Shown one piece after another: positions 45,327-54,949 of a DNA stretch of 64,000 nucleotides; position 1 is the stretch's first letter, and every line of letters starts with the position of its first letter. Source of the stretch: Spirochaetia bacterium (lineage in GTDB: Bacteria > Spirochaetota > Leptospiria > Turneriellales > JAOUOS01); contig JAOUOT010000004.1 in assembly GCA_029880265.1 (NCBI GenBank), positions 1 to 64,000 on the forward strand. Direction: 5' to 3'. The position numbers and the translations under genes are program-made. Below the pieces are notes generated by a model. The model saw only the letters and a program-made list of their open reading frames with translations. It searched no databases and was not told the DNA's origin.

Positions 45327-46362
45327 AAATAGCAAGGTATATATTGCCGGTCATAGAGGTCTTGTCGGCAGCGCGATATCTGAAAACCTTAAAAATAAAG
45401 GCTATTCAAATATTGTAACAAAAACAAGCGCCGAGCTTGACTTGAAAAAGCAGGCCGATGTATTTGATTTTTTTGAAAAAGAAAACCCGGAATATGTTTT
45501 TTTGGCCGCCGCCAAAGTAGGCGGCATTGTGGCCAACAATACATACAGGGCCGAGTTTATTTACGATAATTTGATGATACAAAATAATATCATCCATTCG
45601 GCTTATAAAACGGGCGTAAAAAAATTATTATTTTTAGGAAGTACCTGTATTTATCCGCGTATGGCGCCCCAACCTTTAAGAGAAGATTATCTTTTAACGG
45701 CTGAGCTTGAATATACAAACGAGCCTTACGCTATCGCTAAAATAGCGGGTATTAAAATGTGCGAAAGTTACAATATACAATATGGCACAAATTTTATTTC
45801 AGTAATGCCCACAAACCTTTATGGTTTTAACGACAATTTCAACCTTGAAAAATCGCATGTTCTTCCCGCTTTGGTTCGCAAGATTCATTTGGCGAAATTG
45901 TTGTCTGAAAACAACAAAGAAGCCGCAATCTCTGATCTGAAAGTTTCTTCTGAAGAAGAAGCCGATAAAATATTATCTCAATACGGAATAACATCTGAAA
46001 AGATTACTGTCTGGGGCAGCGGAAATCCTTTTAGAGAATTTTTATGGGCAGATGATATGGCTGACGCCTGCGTCTATATTATGGAAAATATTGATTTTTC
46101 AAGTCTGGCTAAAGATAAAAAAGAAATAAGAAATACTCATATAAACATAGGCAGCGGCAAAGAAATATCTATACGCGATTTGGCTAATTTGATAAAAAAG
46201 ATTATCGGCTTTACGGGAGAAATTTATTTTGATACAACGAAACCCGACGGCACGCCCCGAAAACTGACAGATGTTTCAACGCTTCATTCTCTCGGCTGGC
46301 GGCACAAAGTAGAAATAGAAGAGGGTATTAAAAAAATATACGAATGGTATAAAAATAATTAA
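45319..46362 (+). CDS. fcl: GDP-L-fucose synthase
   Basis: A 347-residue SDR with [69 protein letters not shown] (catalytic Tyr and Lys), [12 protein letters not shown], and [17 protein letters not shown]. It epimerises and reduces the Gmd product to GDP-L-fucose. It is about 30 residues longer than the E. coli enzyme because of an insert near residues 190-230, as in some other phyla. It feeds the GT11-type fucosyltransferase at 31.5 kb. Confidence 0.96.
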   Translation: MNKNSKVYIAGHRGLVGSAISENLKNKGYSNIVTKTSAELDLKKQADVFDFFEKENPEYVFLAAAKVGGIVANNTYRAEFIYDNLMIQNNIIHSAYKTGVKKLLFLGSTCIYPRMAPQPLREDYLLTAELEYTNEPYAIAKIAGIKMCESYNIQYGTNFISVMPTNLYGFNDNFNLEKSHVLPALVRKIHLAKLLSENNKEAAISDLKVSSEEEADKILSQYGITSEKITVWGSGNPFREFLWADDMADACVYIMENIDFSSLAKDKKEIRNTHINIGSGKEISIRDLANLIKKIIGFTGEIYFDTTKPDGTPRKLTDVSTLHSLGWRHKVEIEEGIKKIYEWYKNN

Positions 46363-46409
46363 CCGCATGTTTTACGCAACTTTGGCGCGGGCAGCAAGAA
46401 TAAAAATAA

Positions 46410-47201
46410 ATGAAGAAACAAGAAGGGGGTCTAAGGCTTAAGGGCGTAAAAAAAAAATCTACAGACAAAAGACCTCTTGTCAGTATCATAACCGTAGTTC
46501 TCAATGCCGCAAAAGATCTTGAGAAAACTATACTCAGCCTTCAGAGCCAGAATTATGATAATATTGAACATATCGTTATAGACGGTGCGTCATCTGACGG
46601 AACTCTTGCGGTAATAAAAAAGTATTCAAATAATATCGATTACTGGCTGTCTGAAAACGATAGAGGTCTTTATGACGCGATGAACAAAGGCGCAAAAATG
46701 GCAAAGGGAAGATTTTTAATGTTTATAAACGCAGGCGATAAACTTTTTCATCTTGATTTAAGTAATTTAACAAAGACGGCTTCGTGCTATTATTATAATG
46801 AAGAGCTAAGTAAGATAAAGAGAAACCCTTTTACGAAATTCTTTTTATGCCGAAATACCGTATGTCATCAAAGTATAATATATGATAGAAACGATTTTAT
46901 TCCCTTTAGCCTATCGCGTCCCGTTACGGCCGATTTTAAACAAATGACAAAAATTGTTAAAAATTCTATTTTTGCAGATTATAATAATTCTCTGGTTTTT
47001 TTCAAAACGCCTGTTGTTTCGGCAAGAAATAATAAAGAGAGCTTAAGGCAATATATAAGAAATTATAATGAAAAAATAAAAACTGTTTATGATGATATGG
47101 GTTTATTTTATTTACTATTGGCTTTGTTGCATTATTTTCGAAATTTAACGCGTTTTTTACTTCATAAATTTTTCAGGATGACCTTTAAAAAAAATGGATA
47201 A
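46410..47201 (+). CDS. GT2-family glycosyltransferase
   Basis: A 263-residue enzyme with EGGLRLKGVKKKS at the N-terminus, where the Val-Lys-Lys-Lys codons form a run of ten A (46448-46457). It has the GT2 core LVSIITVVLNAAKDLEKTIL, HIVIDGASSDGTLAVIKKY, WLSENDRGLYDAMNKGAKMA and MFINAGDKLF. In place of the usual DxD there is AGD. It is paralogous to the protein at 37146. The last 8 bases overlap the next gene. Confidence 0.88.
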   Translation: MKKQEGGLRLKGVKKKSTDKRPLVSIITVVLNAAKDLEKTILSLQSQNYDNIEHIVIDGASSDGTLAVIKKYSNNIDYWLSENDRGLYDAMNKGAKMAKGRFLMFINAGDKLFHLDLSNLTKTASCYYYNEELSKIKRNPFTKFFLCRNTVCHQSIIYDRNDFIPFSLSRPVTADFKQMTKIVKNSIFADYNNSLVFFKTPVVSARNNKESLRQYIRNYNEKIKTVYDDMGLFYLLLALLHYFRNLTRFLLHKFFRMTFKKNG

Positions 47202-48312
47202 AAGAAAAGTTTGTATGTTATCTCCCATTCATCAGTATCATGATACCAGAGTTTTTTACCGAACAGCAAAAACTTTGCAGAATTTTGGATACAATGTTAC
47301 TTTGTTCGCTAAAAATAAAAAAAAAATAGAGATAATAGACAATATCGTTATAAAGAAAACCGCAGATGTCTCAAATCTTTTTCGTTTTTTTTACTGGTTT
47401 ATTTTGTTTGTAAGAGCCATTAAAGAAAAAGCTGATATCTATCATCTTCATAATCCCGATACGATACCAATTGCAATTTGCCTTAAGTTATTCGGTAAAA
47501 AAGTAATTTATGATACACATGAAGATTTTTCACAGCGTATTTTAATTCGCGATTGGATACCTTTGTTTCTACGTAAAACTATTGCGTTAATAATTCACAA
47601 ATTAGAAAAAAAATTAGGTAAAATCTGCGATTCAATGATTGTTACTCAAGAGCAGCTACAAAAAAAAATACCAGGTTCAGTCTTGATAAAAAACGCTCCT
47701 GTTATTGATAAGAGCCTGTTGGCAGAAGTAGAAAAAGAATCGAAAAAAATTAAGAAAAAAGAAAAAATGATTATTTACGCCGGGCATATTCTTTCAGAAA
47801 AAAGAGGAATTAAAAATATGATTAAAGCCGTTGAATACGCAAATAAAAAAGTATCAATAGGTTTTTGGCTTGCGGGAAAGATGGTATCAGTTTCGTATTA
47901 CAATGAATTAAAAGCAATGTCTGCATGGCGATATGTAGATTATCTTGGTTTTCTGCGCTATGAAGAAGCGATGGCTTATACAGCCTGCGCAGATATGGGA
48001 CTGGCCGTTATACCCGATATTGCCGATCATCAATTCGCAAGCGCAAATAAACTTTACGAGTACCAGACATTTGGAATACCATTTATTTCAAGTGATTTTA
48101 GATTATGGAAAAAAGAGTTAGAGAAAGTCAATTCAGGTTATTTTGTTTCTCCTGATAATATTCAAGCGATAGGAGAAAAAATTATTCACTTGTCAGGAAG
48201 CAGAAAAACGGCATATCAAATGGGAGCAAACGGTAAAAAGTATATTGAAAAAGAATTTAACTGGAACATTGAAGGCCAAAAATTAATAACTTTATATGAA
48301 GATATTTTGTAA
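47194..48312 (+). CDS. GT4-family glycosyltransferase
   Basis: A 372-residue GT-B protein with VCMLSPIHQYHDTRVFYRTAKTL, ADIYHLHNPDTIPIAICLKLFGKKVIYDTHEDF, and the donor region MIIYAGHILSEKRGIKNMIKA through ADMGLAVIPDIADHQFASANKLYEYQTFGIPFI. The E-x7-E is altered to Lys-x-Tyr-Glu, as in WbnE-like members. It starts inside the preceding gene. The donor sugar is unknown. Confidence 0.87.
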   Translation: MDKRKVCMLSPIHQYHDTRVFYRTAKTLQNFGYNVTLFAKNKKKIEIIDNIVIKKTADVSNLFRFFYWFILFVRAIKEKADIYHLHNPDTIPIAICLKLFGKKVIYDTHEDFSQRILIRDWIPLFLRKTIALIIHKLEKKLGKICDSMIVTQEQLQKKIPGSVLIKNAPVIDKSLLAEVEKESKKIKKKEKMIIYAGHILSEKRGIKNMIKAVEYANKKVSIGFWLAGKMVSVSYYNELKAMSAWRYVDYLGFLRYEEAMAYTACADMGLAVIPDIADHQFASANKLYEYQTFGIPFISSDFRLWKKELEKVNSGYFVSPDNIQAIGEKIIHLSGSRKTAYQMGANGKKYIEKEFNWNIEGQKLITLYEDIL

Positions 48313-48331
48313 TTCTTTGAAAATAAAAACA

Positions 48332-49138
48332 TTATTTAACAACAACTTTAAAGTCAATTTTGCCAATATCAGCGGCAGTTTGTGTAAATGAACTCCAGTA
48401 GCTGCCATATAATTTTTCGCATTTTGATAAACAATATAAATCTACCAAAGCGTCTTCAATTGCTTCGGGCTTGTTTCTGTTAAGACTTCTTTTTTTGTTT
48501 ACAACAATATTTTCAGGAAAGATATTAAGTAACAAGATTTCTTCTTCTTTTGAATCAGTAGAAAGAAAGAATTTTGTTTTTTTATTTTCTTTCAGTTTCT
48601 GTTTTATAATTTCAATAAAACCTTCAGTTGGGCTTTTATTTATTGATTTTATATGGTCAGTTCTTCGAATATGCAAGCCAATTATAGGTTTTTTCTTGTT
48701 ATTAAAGTTTATGATTCTTGTCTTAAGAACATTTACAGGATGAAATTCTTTATATGTGTTATCTGAAGGAAAAAACCTTGAATATGTAGTAATAAAAATG
48801 TGTTTTTGGGTATTAGAAAAGATATTATCAAGGCATTCTTTTGAAAAGGTATCTATTTTTTTTTGATTGATGATTATATCATATTTTAAACGATAAAGAA
48901 AGGGAAGAAATTTGTTGATAAATTTTCGAATGAATGTAATGATTATGTTTTCTTTAATATTTGATATCTGATTTATAGCATGCGGTTTAATAAACAGATT
49001 TTCAAACCTGCAATTTAATTCTTTATTTAAGTGCCATTTTATAATCAATTTAGAATTTAATTTTTTATTGAGTTCGATGGCAGAATCTATAACGCGCATT
49101 CTATTGGCAAGGCCGCCGGTTGGAGCAATGGTTATCAT
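48332..49138 (-). CDS. Fucosyltransferase-like GT-B protein (O-FucT/NodZ-like), opposite strand
   Basis: A 268-residue protein with APTGGLANRMRVIDSAIEL at the N-terminus and GLHIRRTDHIKSINKSPTEGF near residue 155. These two motifs are the GDP-fucose-binding signatures of the GT11/GT23/GT65 superfamily. The C-terminal KLYGSYWSSFTQTAADIG supports this. It would use GDP-fucose from Gmd/Fcl. It is one of only two genes in the polysaccharide locus read leftwards, so it was probably inserted separately. Confidence 0.75.
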   Translation of the reverse strand: MITIAPTGGLANRMRVIDSAIELNKKLNSKLIIKWHLNKELNCRFENLFIKPHAINQISNIKENIIITFIRKFINKFLPFLYRLKYDIIINQKKIDTFSKECLDNIFSNTQKHIFITTYSRFFPSDNTYKEFHPVNVLKTRIINFNNKKKPIIGLHIRRTDHIKSINKSPTEGFIEIIKQKLKENKKTKFFLSTDSKEEEILLLNIFPENIVVNKKRSLNRNKPEAIEDALVDLYCLSKCEKLYGSYWSSFTQTAADIGKIDFKVVVK

Positions 49139-49200
49139 AAGTTTTTTACTTTCCTACTAGTGTATACCATAACCCTAAGGTAAAGGATTATAACTAAATC

Positions 49201-49932
49201 ATGATCAGACTTGCAATAAGAAAAGCTTTATGGAAATTCCCGAGAATAAAATTATTAATTAAAGGGCTTATTGATACGATAACCCAGGGAAAAAGAGAAG
49301 CGCTAACTATGGCTGAGTTAATAAGATTGTTAAATAAAGATAATCCTGTAATATTAGATATCGGCTGCAATGATGGTGGGCATACTAAACATTTTTTAGA
49401 AAATTTTAACAAAGCTGAAGTATATAGTTTTGAACCAGATAATAGAGCAATTGAGCTATACAAGAAAAATATAAAAAATTCCCGGGCAAAGTTATTTGAG
49501 ATTGCTCTTTCTGACGAGGATGGTCAGACTGTGTTCCATTCAAGCTCAGGAAATTCAACCGAAATAGAAAGAGATTGGCATAAGTCAGGTTCTATTAAGA
49601 AACCTAAGCATCATCTTGATATTCATCCTTGGTGTAAATTTGAAACAAAATTTACAGTGAAAACCCAAAAGCTTGATACATGGGCAAAAGAAAATAAAAT
49701 TAAAAAAATAGATTTTATTTGGGCTGACGTACAAGGTGCTGAGAAGAATTTAATTATCGGAGGTATAGAAACCTTAAAAAATACTCGTTATTTTTATACT
49801 GAATACAGCAATATTGAGCTTTATGAAGGTCAGCTGAACCTCAAGAATATTAAAAAACTTCTTCCTGGTTTTAAGATAATTCGAAAGTACCGAAATGATG
49901 TTTTATTTAAAAATATAAGAGAAGAAATATAA
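49201..49932 (+). CDS. FkbM-family methyltransferase
   Basis: A 243-residue SAM enzyme with PVILDIGCNDGGHTKHFLENF (motif I), VYSFEPDNRAIELYKKN, ALSDEDGQTVFHSSSG, and the FkbM-specific IDFIWADVQGAEKNLIIGG. It methylates hydroxyl groups of sugars or lipids. It is followed by a 104-base spacer with no recognisable signal, then the exporter genes. Confidence 0.9.
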   Translation: MIRLAIRKALWKFPRIKLLIKGLIDTITQGKREALTMAELIRLLNKDNPVILDIGCNDGGHTKHFLENFNKAEVYSFEPDNRAIELYKKNIKNSRAKLFEIALSDEDGQTVFHSSSGNSTEIERDWHKSGSIKKPKHHLDIHPWCKFETKFTVKTQKLDTWAKENKIKKIDFIWADVQGAEKNLIIGGIETLKNTRYFYTEYSNIELYEGQLNLKNIKKLLPGFKIIRKYRNDVLFKNIREEI

Positions 49933-50036
49933 TAAGGTATAAAATAATATAAGCAGATCTATTTTTAATGTACACTACATACAGGAAATATTTTTATAAA
50001 CAAACAAAAATTGTGAGTTATATATTTATTTGAATT

Positions 50037-50864
50037 ATGGAAAATATCCGTTACTACAAAGCCCCTGCTTATTATTTATTTTCTTTAATAAAAGAAAGAA
50101 AACGAATCTGGCATATGGCCGTAAGCGATTTTAAAAACCAATATTTGAAGTCTTATATGGGGATGTTTTGGGCTTTTTTTCAACCTCTCATCATGATTGT
50201 GATTATATCTCTTGTTATCGCGGGAGGGCTCAGGGGTTCGGGAAGACTCTTGCCTGGCAATGTTCCTTTTGTTGTCTATTTTGTATGCGGTTATGTTTCA
50301 TGGCTGTTTTTTGCCGATATGCTTTCAAGATGCTCTGATTCAATCAGTTCTTTTTCTTATTTGATAAGCAAGGTTGATTTCCCTTTATTTATTCTTCCTT
50401 TGGTTAAAATTATATCGGTTTTTTTTGTACATCTGGCAATGGTATCAGCCGCGTTTTTGATTGCATATTTAAATGGATTTTATCCCGTATGGCACTGGTT
50501 TCAGATAATTTATTTTATGTTTTGCGCCGTTATGCTGATGATAGGGGTTTCGTGGCTTATGGCGTCGATATCTATGTTCATTGACGATGTGCGAAAGGTT
50601 ATGCCGGTTTTTATTCAGCTTGGTTTTTGGAGCACTCCCATCTTCTGGAGCTTTGACATGTTTCCTAAATGGGCACAAGATCTACTGAAACTGAACCCGG
50701 CTTATTATATTGTGAACGGTTACAGAGAATCTCTTATATATGGCAGGGTTTTTTGGGAAGACCCTTATTTAACCCTTTATTTTTGGGGCGTTACGTTGTT
50801 TTTTCTTGCCGTTGGGTCAATTACCTATAGAAATACCCGTCCGCATTTTGCCGAAGTAATTTAA
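50037..50864 (+). CDS. wzm: ABC-2 type polysaccharide export permease
   Basis: A 275-residue membrane protein with six helices of the ABC-2 family. Typical stretches are VSDFKNQYLKSYMGMFWAFFQPLIMIVIISLV, FVVYFVCGYVSWLFFADML and FWSTPIFWSFDMFPKWAQDLLKLNPAYYIVNGYRES. Together with the next gene product it forms the Wzm/Wzt exporter that moves a lipid-linked polysaccharide across the inner membrane. Its GC content is higher than that of its neighbours. It is separated from wzt by 13 bases. Confidence 0.94.
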   Translation: MENIRYYKAPAYYLFSLIKERKRIWHMAVSDFKNQYLKSYMGMFWAFFQPLIMIVIISLVIAGGLRGSGRLLPGNVPFVVYFVCGYVSWLFFADMLSRCSDSISSFSYLISKVDFPLFILPLVKIISVFFVHLAMVSAAFLIAYLNGFYPVWHWFQIIYFMFCAVMLMIGVSWLMASISMFIDDVRKVMPVFIQLGFWSTPIFWSFDMFPKWAQDLLKLNPAYYIVNGYRESLIYGRVFWEDPYLTLYFWGVTLFFLAVGSITYRNTRPHFAEVI

Positions 50865-50877
50865 TTGAAAAGAAAAA

Positions 50878-52272
50878 ATGAATAAAAATTCGATAACTGA
50901 AGAATATTCCATAGAAATTTCAGGCCTCTCAAAAATGTATAAAATGTACAGCTCGAAGAGATCGCGCCTAAAAGAAGCTGTTAATCCGTTTGGCAGAAAG
51001 TATTACAACGAATTTTGGGCGCTGAAAGACATTAATCTGAAGATAAAAAAAGGCGAAGTATTAGGAATTGTCGGAAGAAACGGTTCGGGAAAGTCGACTT
51101 TGCTAAAGATTATTTCGGGAATAATACAGCCGACAAAAGGAACTGTAAAGGTAAACGGCAAAATAAGCGCTCTTCTTGAAGTAGGCAGCGGTATGAACCC
51201 TCAGCTAACCGGCCGTGAAAATATACGGTTTCTTGGCCAGATAATGGGCTATGAAGCCGCTGAAATGGATAAGCATGAAAAAGATATTATTGATTTTGCC
51301 GAACTTGGCCCCCATATTGACCAGCCTTTTCGTACTTATTCAAGCGGTATGCGCTCAAAGCTTGGTTTTGCCATATCGACAGCCGTTAAGCCTGAAATAT
51401 TAATACTTGACGAGGTGTTATCTGTTGGCGACGCTCTTTTTCGAAGAAAAGCCTTTGCGAGAATGGAAGACTTGATAAAAGATGAGAATACGACAGTCCT
51501 TTTTGTAAGTCATAATGATCAGAATATAATACAAATATGTACCTATGCTATTTTATTAAAAGAAGGGGCGTTGTTGTTAGAAAGCTCCACTAAAAATGTT
51601 ACTAAATACTATCAAAAAATGTTATTTTCAACAGAAACCGAATTAAAATCTATTCTTAAAGAAATTAAAAATGAAATTAAGGTACCCCAAGAATCAGATG
51701 GTATGATGAGTACAGAATATAAAAATAGCAATAATTTTAGTAAAAAACTCAACATTGAAAAAAATAATCACAAAGATATGCATAAAACAAGTAAATTGGA
51801 TGCATACTATACTGCAAATATGAAATCTAAATCATCTAGTATTTTGGTCGAAAGTGATACTAAAGTAATTGGCGCTGAAATAAAAACCTTAGATGACGAA
51901 ATAGTCAACAATTTGCCTCTGTATCAAAAATTTAAGATAGTTGTCAAGTATGTTTCAAAAAAAGAGCAAATGATTCGTTTTTCTATTCTTATTGCAGATG
52001 ATAAGTTCAATATATTGACCGGATATTATCACAATGGCCAAAAATCAAAAAAGTCAGTTAGAGCCTATCCGGGTGAGAATAGAATTGAGGTACTATTTGA
52101 AAATAAATTAGTTGTAGGTCTTTATTTTATTTCGTTTTCAATTTATCATGAAGACGGCAAATTGCTTTATGCAGAAAGAGATAGGGCTGTTTTTAGATCT
52201 TTTTCAAATAGCAGAAAAAAAAATCCCGGATTTGTTGAATTGTTTGATGAAGAATACTTAACATTTCATTAA
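50878..52272 (+). CDS. wzt: ABC exporter ATPase with C-terminal Wzt carbohydrate-binding domain
   Basis: A 464-residue protein. The ATPase spans residues ~10-245: Walker A GRNGSGKST at 66-74, Q-loop, signature YSSGMRSKLGFA, Walker B ILILDEVLSVGDA, and switch His in VLFVSHND. A lysine- and serine-rich linker follows. Residues ~325-464 form a beta-rich Wzt_C-type domain (IKTLDDEIVNNLPLYQKFKIVVKY, GLYFISFSIYHEDGKLLY), which in known systems recognises the modified end of the chain. After about base 51540 the composition turns sharply AT-rich, so the binding domain may have been swapped by recombination. Confidence 0.93.
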   Translation: MNKNSITEEYSIEISGLSKMYKMYSSKRSRLKEAVNPFGRKYYNEFWALKDINLKIKKGEVLGIVGRNGSGKSTLLKIISGIIQPTKGTVKVNGKISALLEVGSGMNPQLTGRENIRFLGQIMGYEAAEMDKHEKDIIDFAELGPHIDQPFRTYSSGMRSKLGFAISTAVKPEILILDEVLSVGDALFRRKAFARMEDLIKDENTTVLFVSHNDQNIIQICTYAILLKEGALLLESSTKNVTKYYQKMLFSTETELKSILKEIKNEIKVPQESDGMMSTEYKNSNNFSKKLNIEKNNHKDMHKTSKLDAYYTANMKSKSSSILVESDTKVIGAEIKTLDDEIVNNLPLYQKFKIVVKYVSKKEQMIRFSILIADDKFNILTGYYHNGQKSKKSVRAYPGENRIEVLFENKLVVGLYFISFSIYHEDGKLLYAERDRAVFRSFSNSRKKNPGFVELFDEEYLTFH

Positions 52273-52298
52273 AATAAAGAAAGTGAAGGAAATCGTTT

Positions 52299-52985
52299 AT
52301 GAAAAAACCTATTTATCATCGTATTTTTGGGTATAATACCAATCTTTTACCAAATTCTCATCTTGCGACTCTTGAAAGTGGCGTAAAGACAATTGATGAG
52401 GCCCGAAAGCGAACAGGAGCTACTATTGGCTATCCTGGTTGGACACTTATTTATAACCTACTACTATCACACCTTGATCGAGAACGTGAAGAGGTTATTA
52501 TAGAGACTGGTACAAACATGGGTTGTACCACTATAGTTCTTGCTCAGGCTCTTATAGATGCCGGTTGTAAAGGAAAGGTGATTACAGTTGAACTTGATAC
52601 ACAAAATATTGAAATCGCTAAAAAAAACTGTAAAAAAGCGGGAGTTTCATCTTTTGTCGACTTTCGTTTTGGTAATACTACTAAAATTATGCCAGATATT
52701 GCAAATGAAATAAATTTTACAAGATTTGCATTCCTTGATGCATCTCATCTTTATTCAGACGTCATGTTTGAATTTGAAACAATTTATCCATGTTTAACAG
52801 ATGATGCTTTAGTTTTATTTGACAACACATATCCTCTAGCAGAAACAGGGGAAGATAAGCGTGTAAATGGAGCGCTTAAGGCAATTAAAAAAAAATATGG
52901 TGGAAATTTGATTAATTTAGAATATGTTTCTTGGTTTACACCTGGTCTTGCAATTTGGCAGAAACAGCCCAATCTTGGAGATTAA
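52299..52985 (+). CDS. Cephalosporin-hydroxylase-like / Methyltransf_24-type protein
   Basis: A 228-residue SAM-dependent methyltransferase-like protein: VIIETGTNMGCTTIVLAQAL (motif I), GKVITVELDTQNIEIAKKN (motif II), RFAFLDASHLYSDVMFEFET (the Asp-Ala-Ser-His that in this group binds a metal) and DDALVLFDNTYPL. It probably O-methylates the glycan. In Wzm/Wzt loci a methyltransferase often caps the chain and provides the signal for the Wzt C-terminal domain, which would fit its position directly after wzt. Confidence 0.82.
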   Translation: MKKPIYHRIFGYNTNLLPNSHLATLESGVKTIDEARKRTGATIGYPGWTLIYNLLLSHLDREREEVIIETGTNMGCTTIVLAQALIDAGCKGKVITVELDTQNIEIAKKNCKKAGVSSFVDFRFGNTTKIMPDIANEINFTRFAFLDASHLYSDVMFEFETIYPCLTDDALVLFDNTYPLAETGEDKRVNGALKAIKKKYGGNLINLEYVSWFTPGLAIWQKQPNLGD

Positions 52986-53068
52986 TAAAAGAATAATATT
53001 TCAATTTGATAGGGGGCTCAGGTTTTAAAATATGTTTTATTGTAAGAAAAATCAATTAATATTATTTG

Positions 53069-54949
53069 ATGAGCAAAGTTATGAACATAGATATTAATAG
53101 TTTATTTGAGAATAAGAGCATTTCGGCCAAGGGGGCGTTTAATAGAGAGTTATCTGATGAGATGACAGAGTTTTTATCAATTTACTTAAAAAATTCTATT
53201 GGTTTAGAGATAAGCAAATACGATATAAATAAGGTCATAAATTTAATTAATAATATTGAAATAAATATAGATGGTAGAATAGCTGGGAATATAGAAAATT
53301 ATATTATAAATTATTTTGTCTGCCATGCGGCCTCCAAACTTGCTCATAAAAATAAAAATCCGGCCTTTTTAGAAATAGGCGTGCTTTTTGGAGGGAGTCT
53401 TATTTTATCTCAAATAGCCAAAGACAGAAAAAATGAGATTACGAGTATTGGAATAGACCCTTTTGATGGATATTATTATTCTGATACTGGTAGTAAAAAT
53501 GATATTGTATTAGATATTCCTATTGATATAGAAACAGCAAAGCAGAATATAAAGAAAATCCTTGGTAATATGACAGGAATAGAATTGCTGCCCTATTACA
53601 GTTACGATCAAAAATCTGTTGATTTTATTGGCGATTATAGTCTCCTTGCTTTGTTTATAGATGGAGATCATACTTATCATGGTATTCAAACAGATTGGAG
53701 CATGTATAGTGAACGAGTAGTTGACAATGGTTTTGTTATAATTGATAATTACCATGATAAAGATTGGCCCGAGGTCACAACATTTGTTGACAATGTTATT
53801 TTAATTGATTCGCGCTTTTCTCCTGTCATTGTTTATGATCATGTTATGATTTTAAAGAAAATTTCAGACTATAAAATACCCTATAATTATTTATCTAAAA
53901 TTATAATGTTTCGTGAATTAGAATTGGCCCGAGAGTATAAAAGGAGTTTAAAACTACAAAAAGAAAATAAAGAGCTAATCTATAAAGATGAGCAACTGAA
54001 TCGGCAACTGCATAGTACAAATCAAAAACTGAAAGAAAAAGAACAAATAATTTATGAATTAAGGAATTCGCGGTCGTATCGTTTTGGTTTTTATGTCTTG
54101 CATCCAACAAAAATTCCTTCAAAGATAATTGAAAAAATCCTAAATAAATTTATAAATAAAAAAAATAAACTTGAGAATCCGAAAGAGAATTTACAAAAGA
54201 ATATTAATCATATAGATGAAGTAAACGTTATAGCAGAGCATCTTTCAAAAAAAGATATAAAAAAAGGGTTTATGCTTGATGTTGGCGCTCATCGTGGGGC
54301 TGCAATGGGCCCATTTGCAGTAAATGATTGGAATGTGATTTGTTTTGAGCCTGATCGTAAAAACAGAAAATATCTCTTGAAATCAGCCAGTCGTTTTAAT
54401 GATAAAGTAAAAGTAGAAAATTTTGCGGTATCGAATAAAGATAACGAAGTACTTCCTTTTTACACAAGTGAAGAATCAACAGGTATAAGCAGTTTAAATG
54501 ATTTTCATAGTTCTCATAGAGAATCATATCAAGTAAAAACAGTAACATTAAAAACCTATTTACAAAAGAATAATATTACAAAGGTTGATTTTTTAAAAAT
54601 TGATACAGAAGGATTTGATCTTTTTGTCTTAAAAGGTTTTCCATTCGAAAAAATAAAGCCATCTTATATCTTATGTGAATTTGAAAATTATAAAACTAAA
54701 AGACTTGGCTATACAACAGTTGACTTGATAAAATTTTTACATGATCATGGTTATTCTATAATTATCTCAGAATGGGAACCCGTTGTGCGCTATGGCATTA
54801 AACACAAATGGAAATACTTTATAGATTCAGAGAAAGCACCGGACAATGATCGTGCTTGGGGAAATATTATTGCAGTTTTGAATAAGAATGACTATAAAGA
54901 ATTGTCAGACGATCTCCGTAAGATTTATAAATTTAAGAAAGATGTCTAA
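53069..54949 (+). CDS. Two-domain methyltransferase: Methyltransf_24-like + coiled coil + FkbM-like
   Basis: A 626-residue protein from the ATG at 53069 (TTG at 53066 and ATG at 53081 are alternatives). The N-terminal module (~100-260) has FLEIGVLFGGSLILSQI, IGIDPFDGYYYSD, ALFIDGDHTYHGIQTDW and FVIIDNYHD. Residues ~290-345 are a charged coiled coil (ENKELIYKDEQLNRQLHSTN). The C-terminal module (~395-620) is FkbM-type, with FMLDVGAHRGAAMGPFAVND, VICFEPDRKNRKYL, and VDFLKIDTEGFDLFVLKGF. This plan recalls chain-terminating WbdD-type proteins, where a methyltransferase and a coiled coil set the polymer length. The next gene starts within its last codons. Confidence 0.82.
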   Translation: MSKVMNIDINSLFENKSISAKGAFNRELSDEMTEFLSIYLKNSIGLEISKYDINKVINLINNIEINIDGRIAGNIENYIINYFVCHAASKLAHKNKNPAFLEIGVLFGGSLILSQIAKDRKNEITSIGIDPFDGYYYSDTGSKNDIVLDIPIDIETAKQNIKKILGNMTGIELLPYYSYDQKSVDFIGDYSLLALFIDGDHTYHGIQTDWSMYSERVVDNGFVIIDNYHDKDWPEVTTFVDNVILIDSRFSPVIVYDHVMILKKISDYKIPYNYLSKIIMFRELELAREYKRSLKLQKENKELIYKDEQLNRQLHSTNQKLKEKEQIIYELRNSRSYRFGFYVLHPTKIPSKIIEKILNKFINKKNKLENPKENLQKNINHIDEVNVIAEHLSKKDIKKGFMLDVGAHRGAAMGPFAVNDWNVICFEPDRKNRKYLLKSASRFNDKVKVENFAVSNKDNEVLPFYTSEESTGISSLNDFHSSHRESYQVKTVTLKTYLQKNNITKVDFLKIDTEGFDLFVLKGFPFEKIKPSYILCEFENYKTKRLGYTTVDLIKFLHDHGYSIIISEWEPVVRYGIKHKWKYFIDSEKAPDNDRAWGNIIAVLNKNDYKELSDDLRKIYKFKKDV

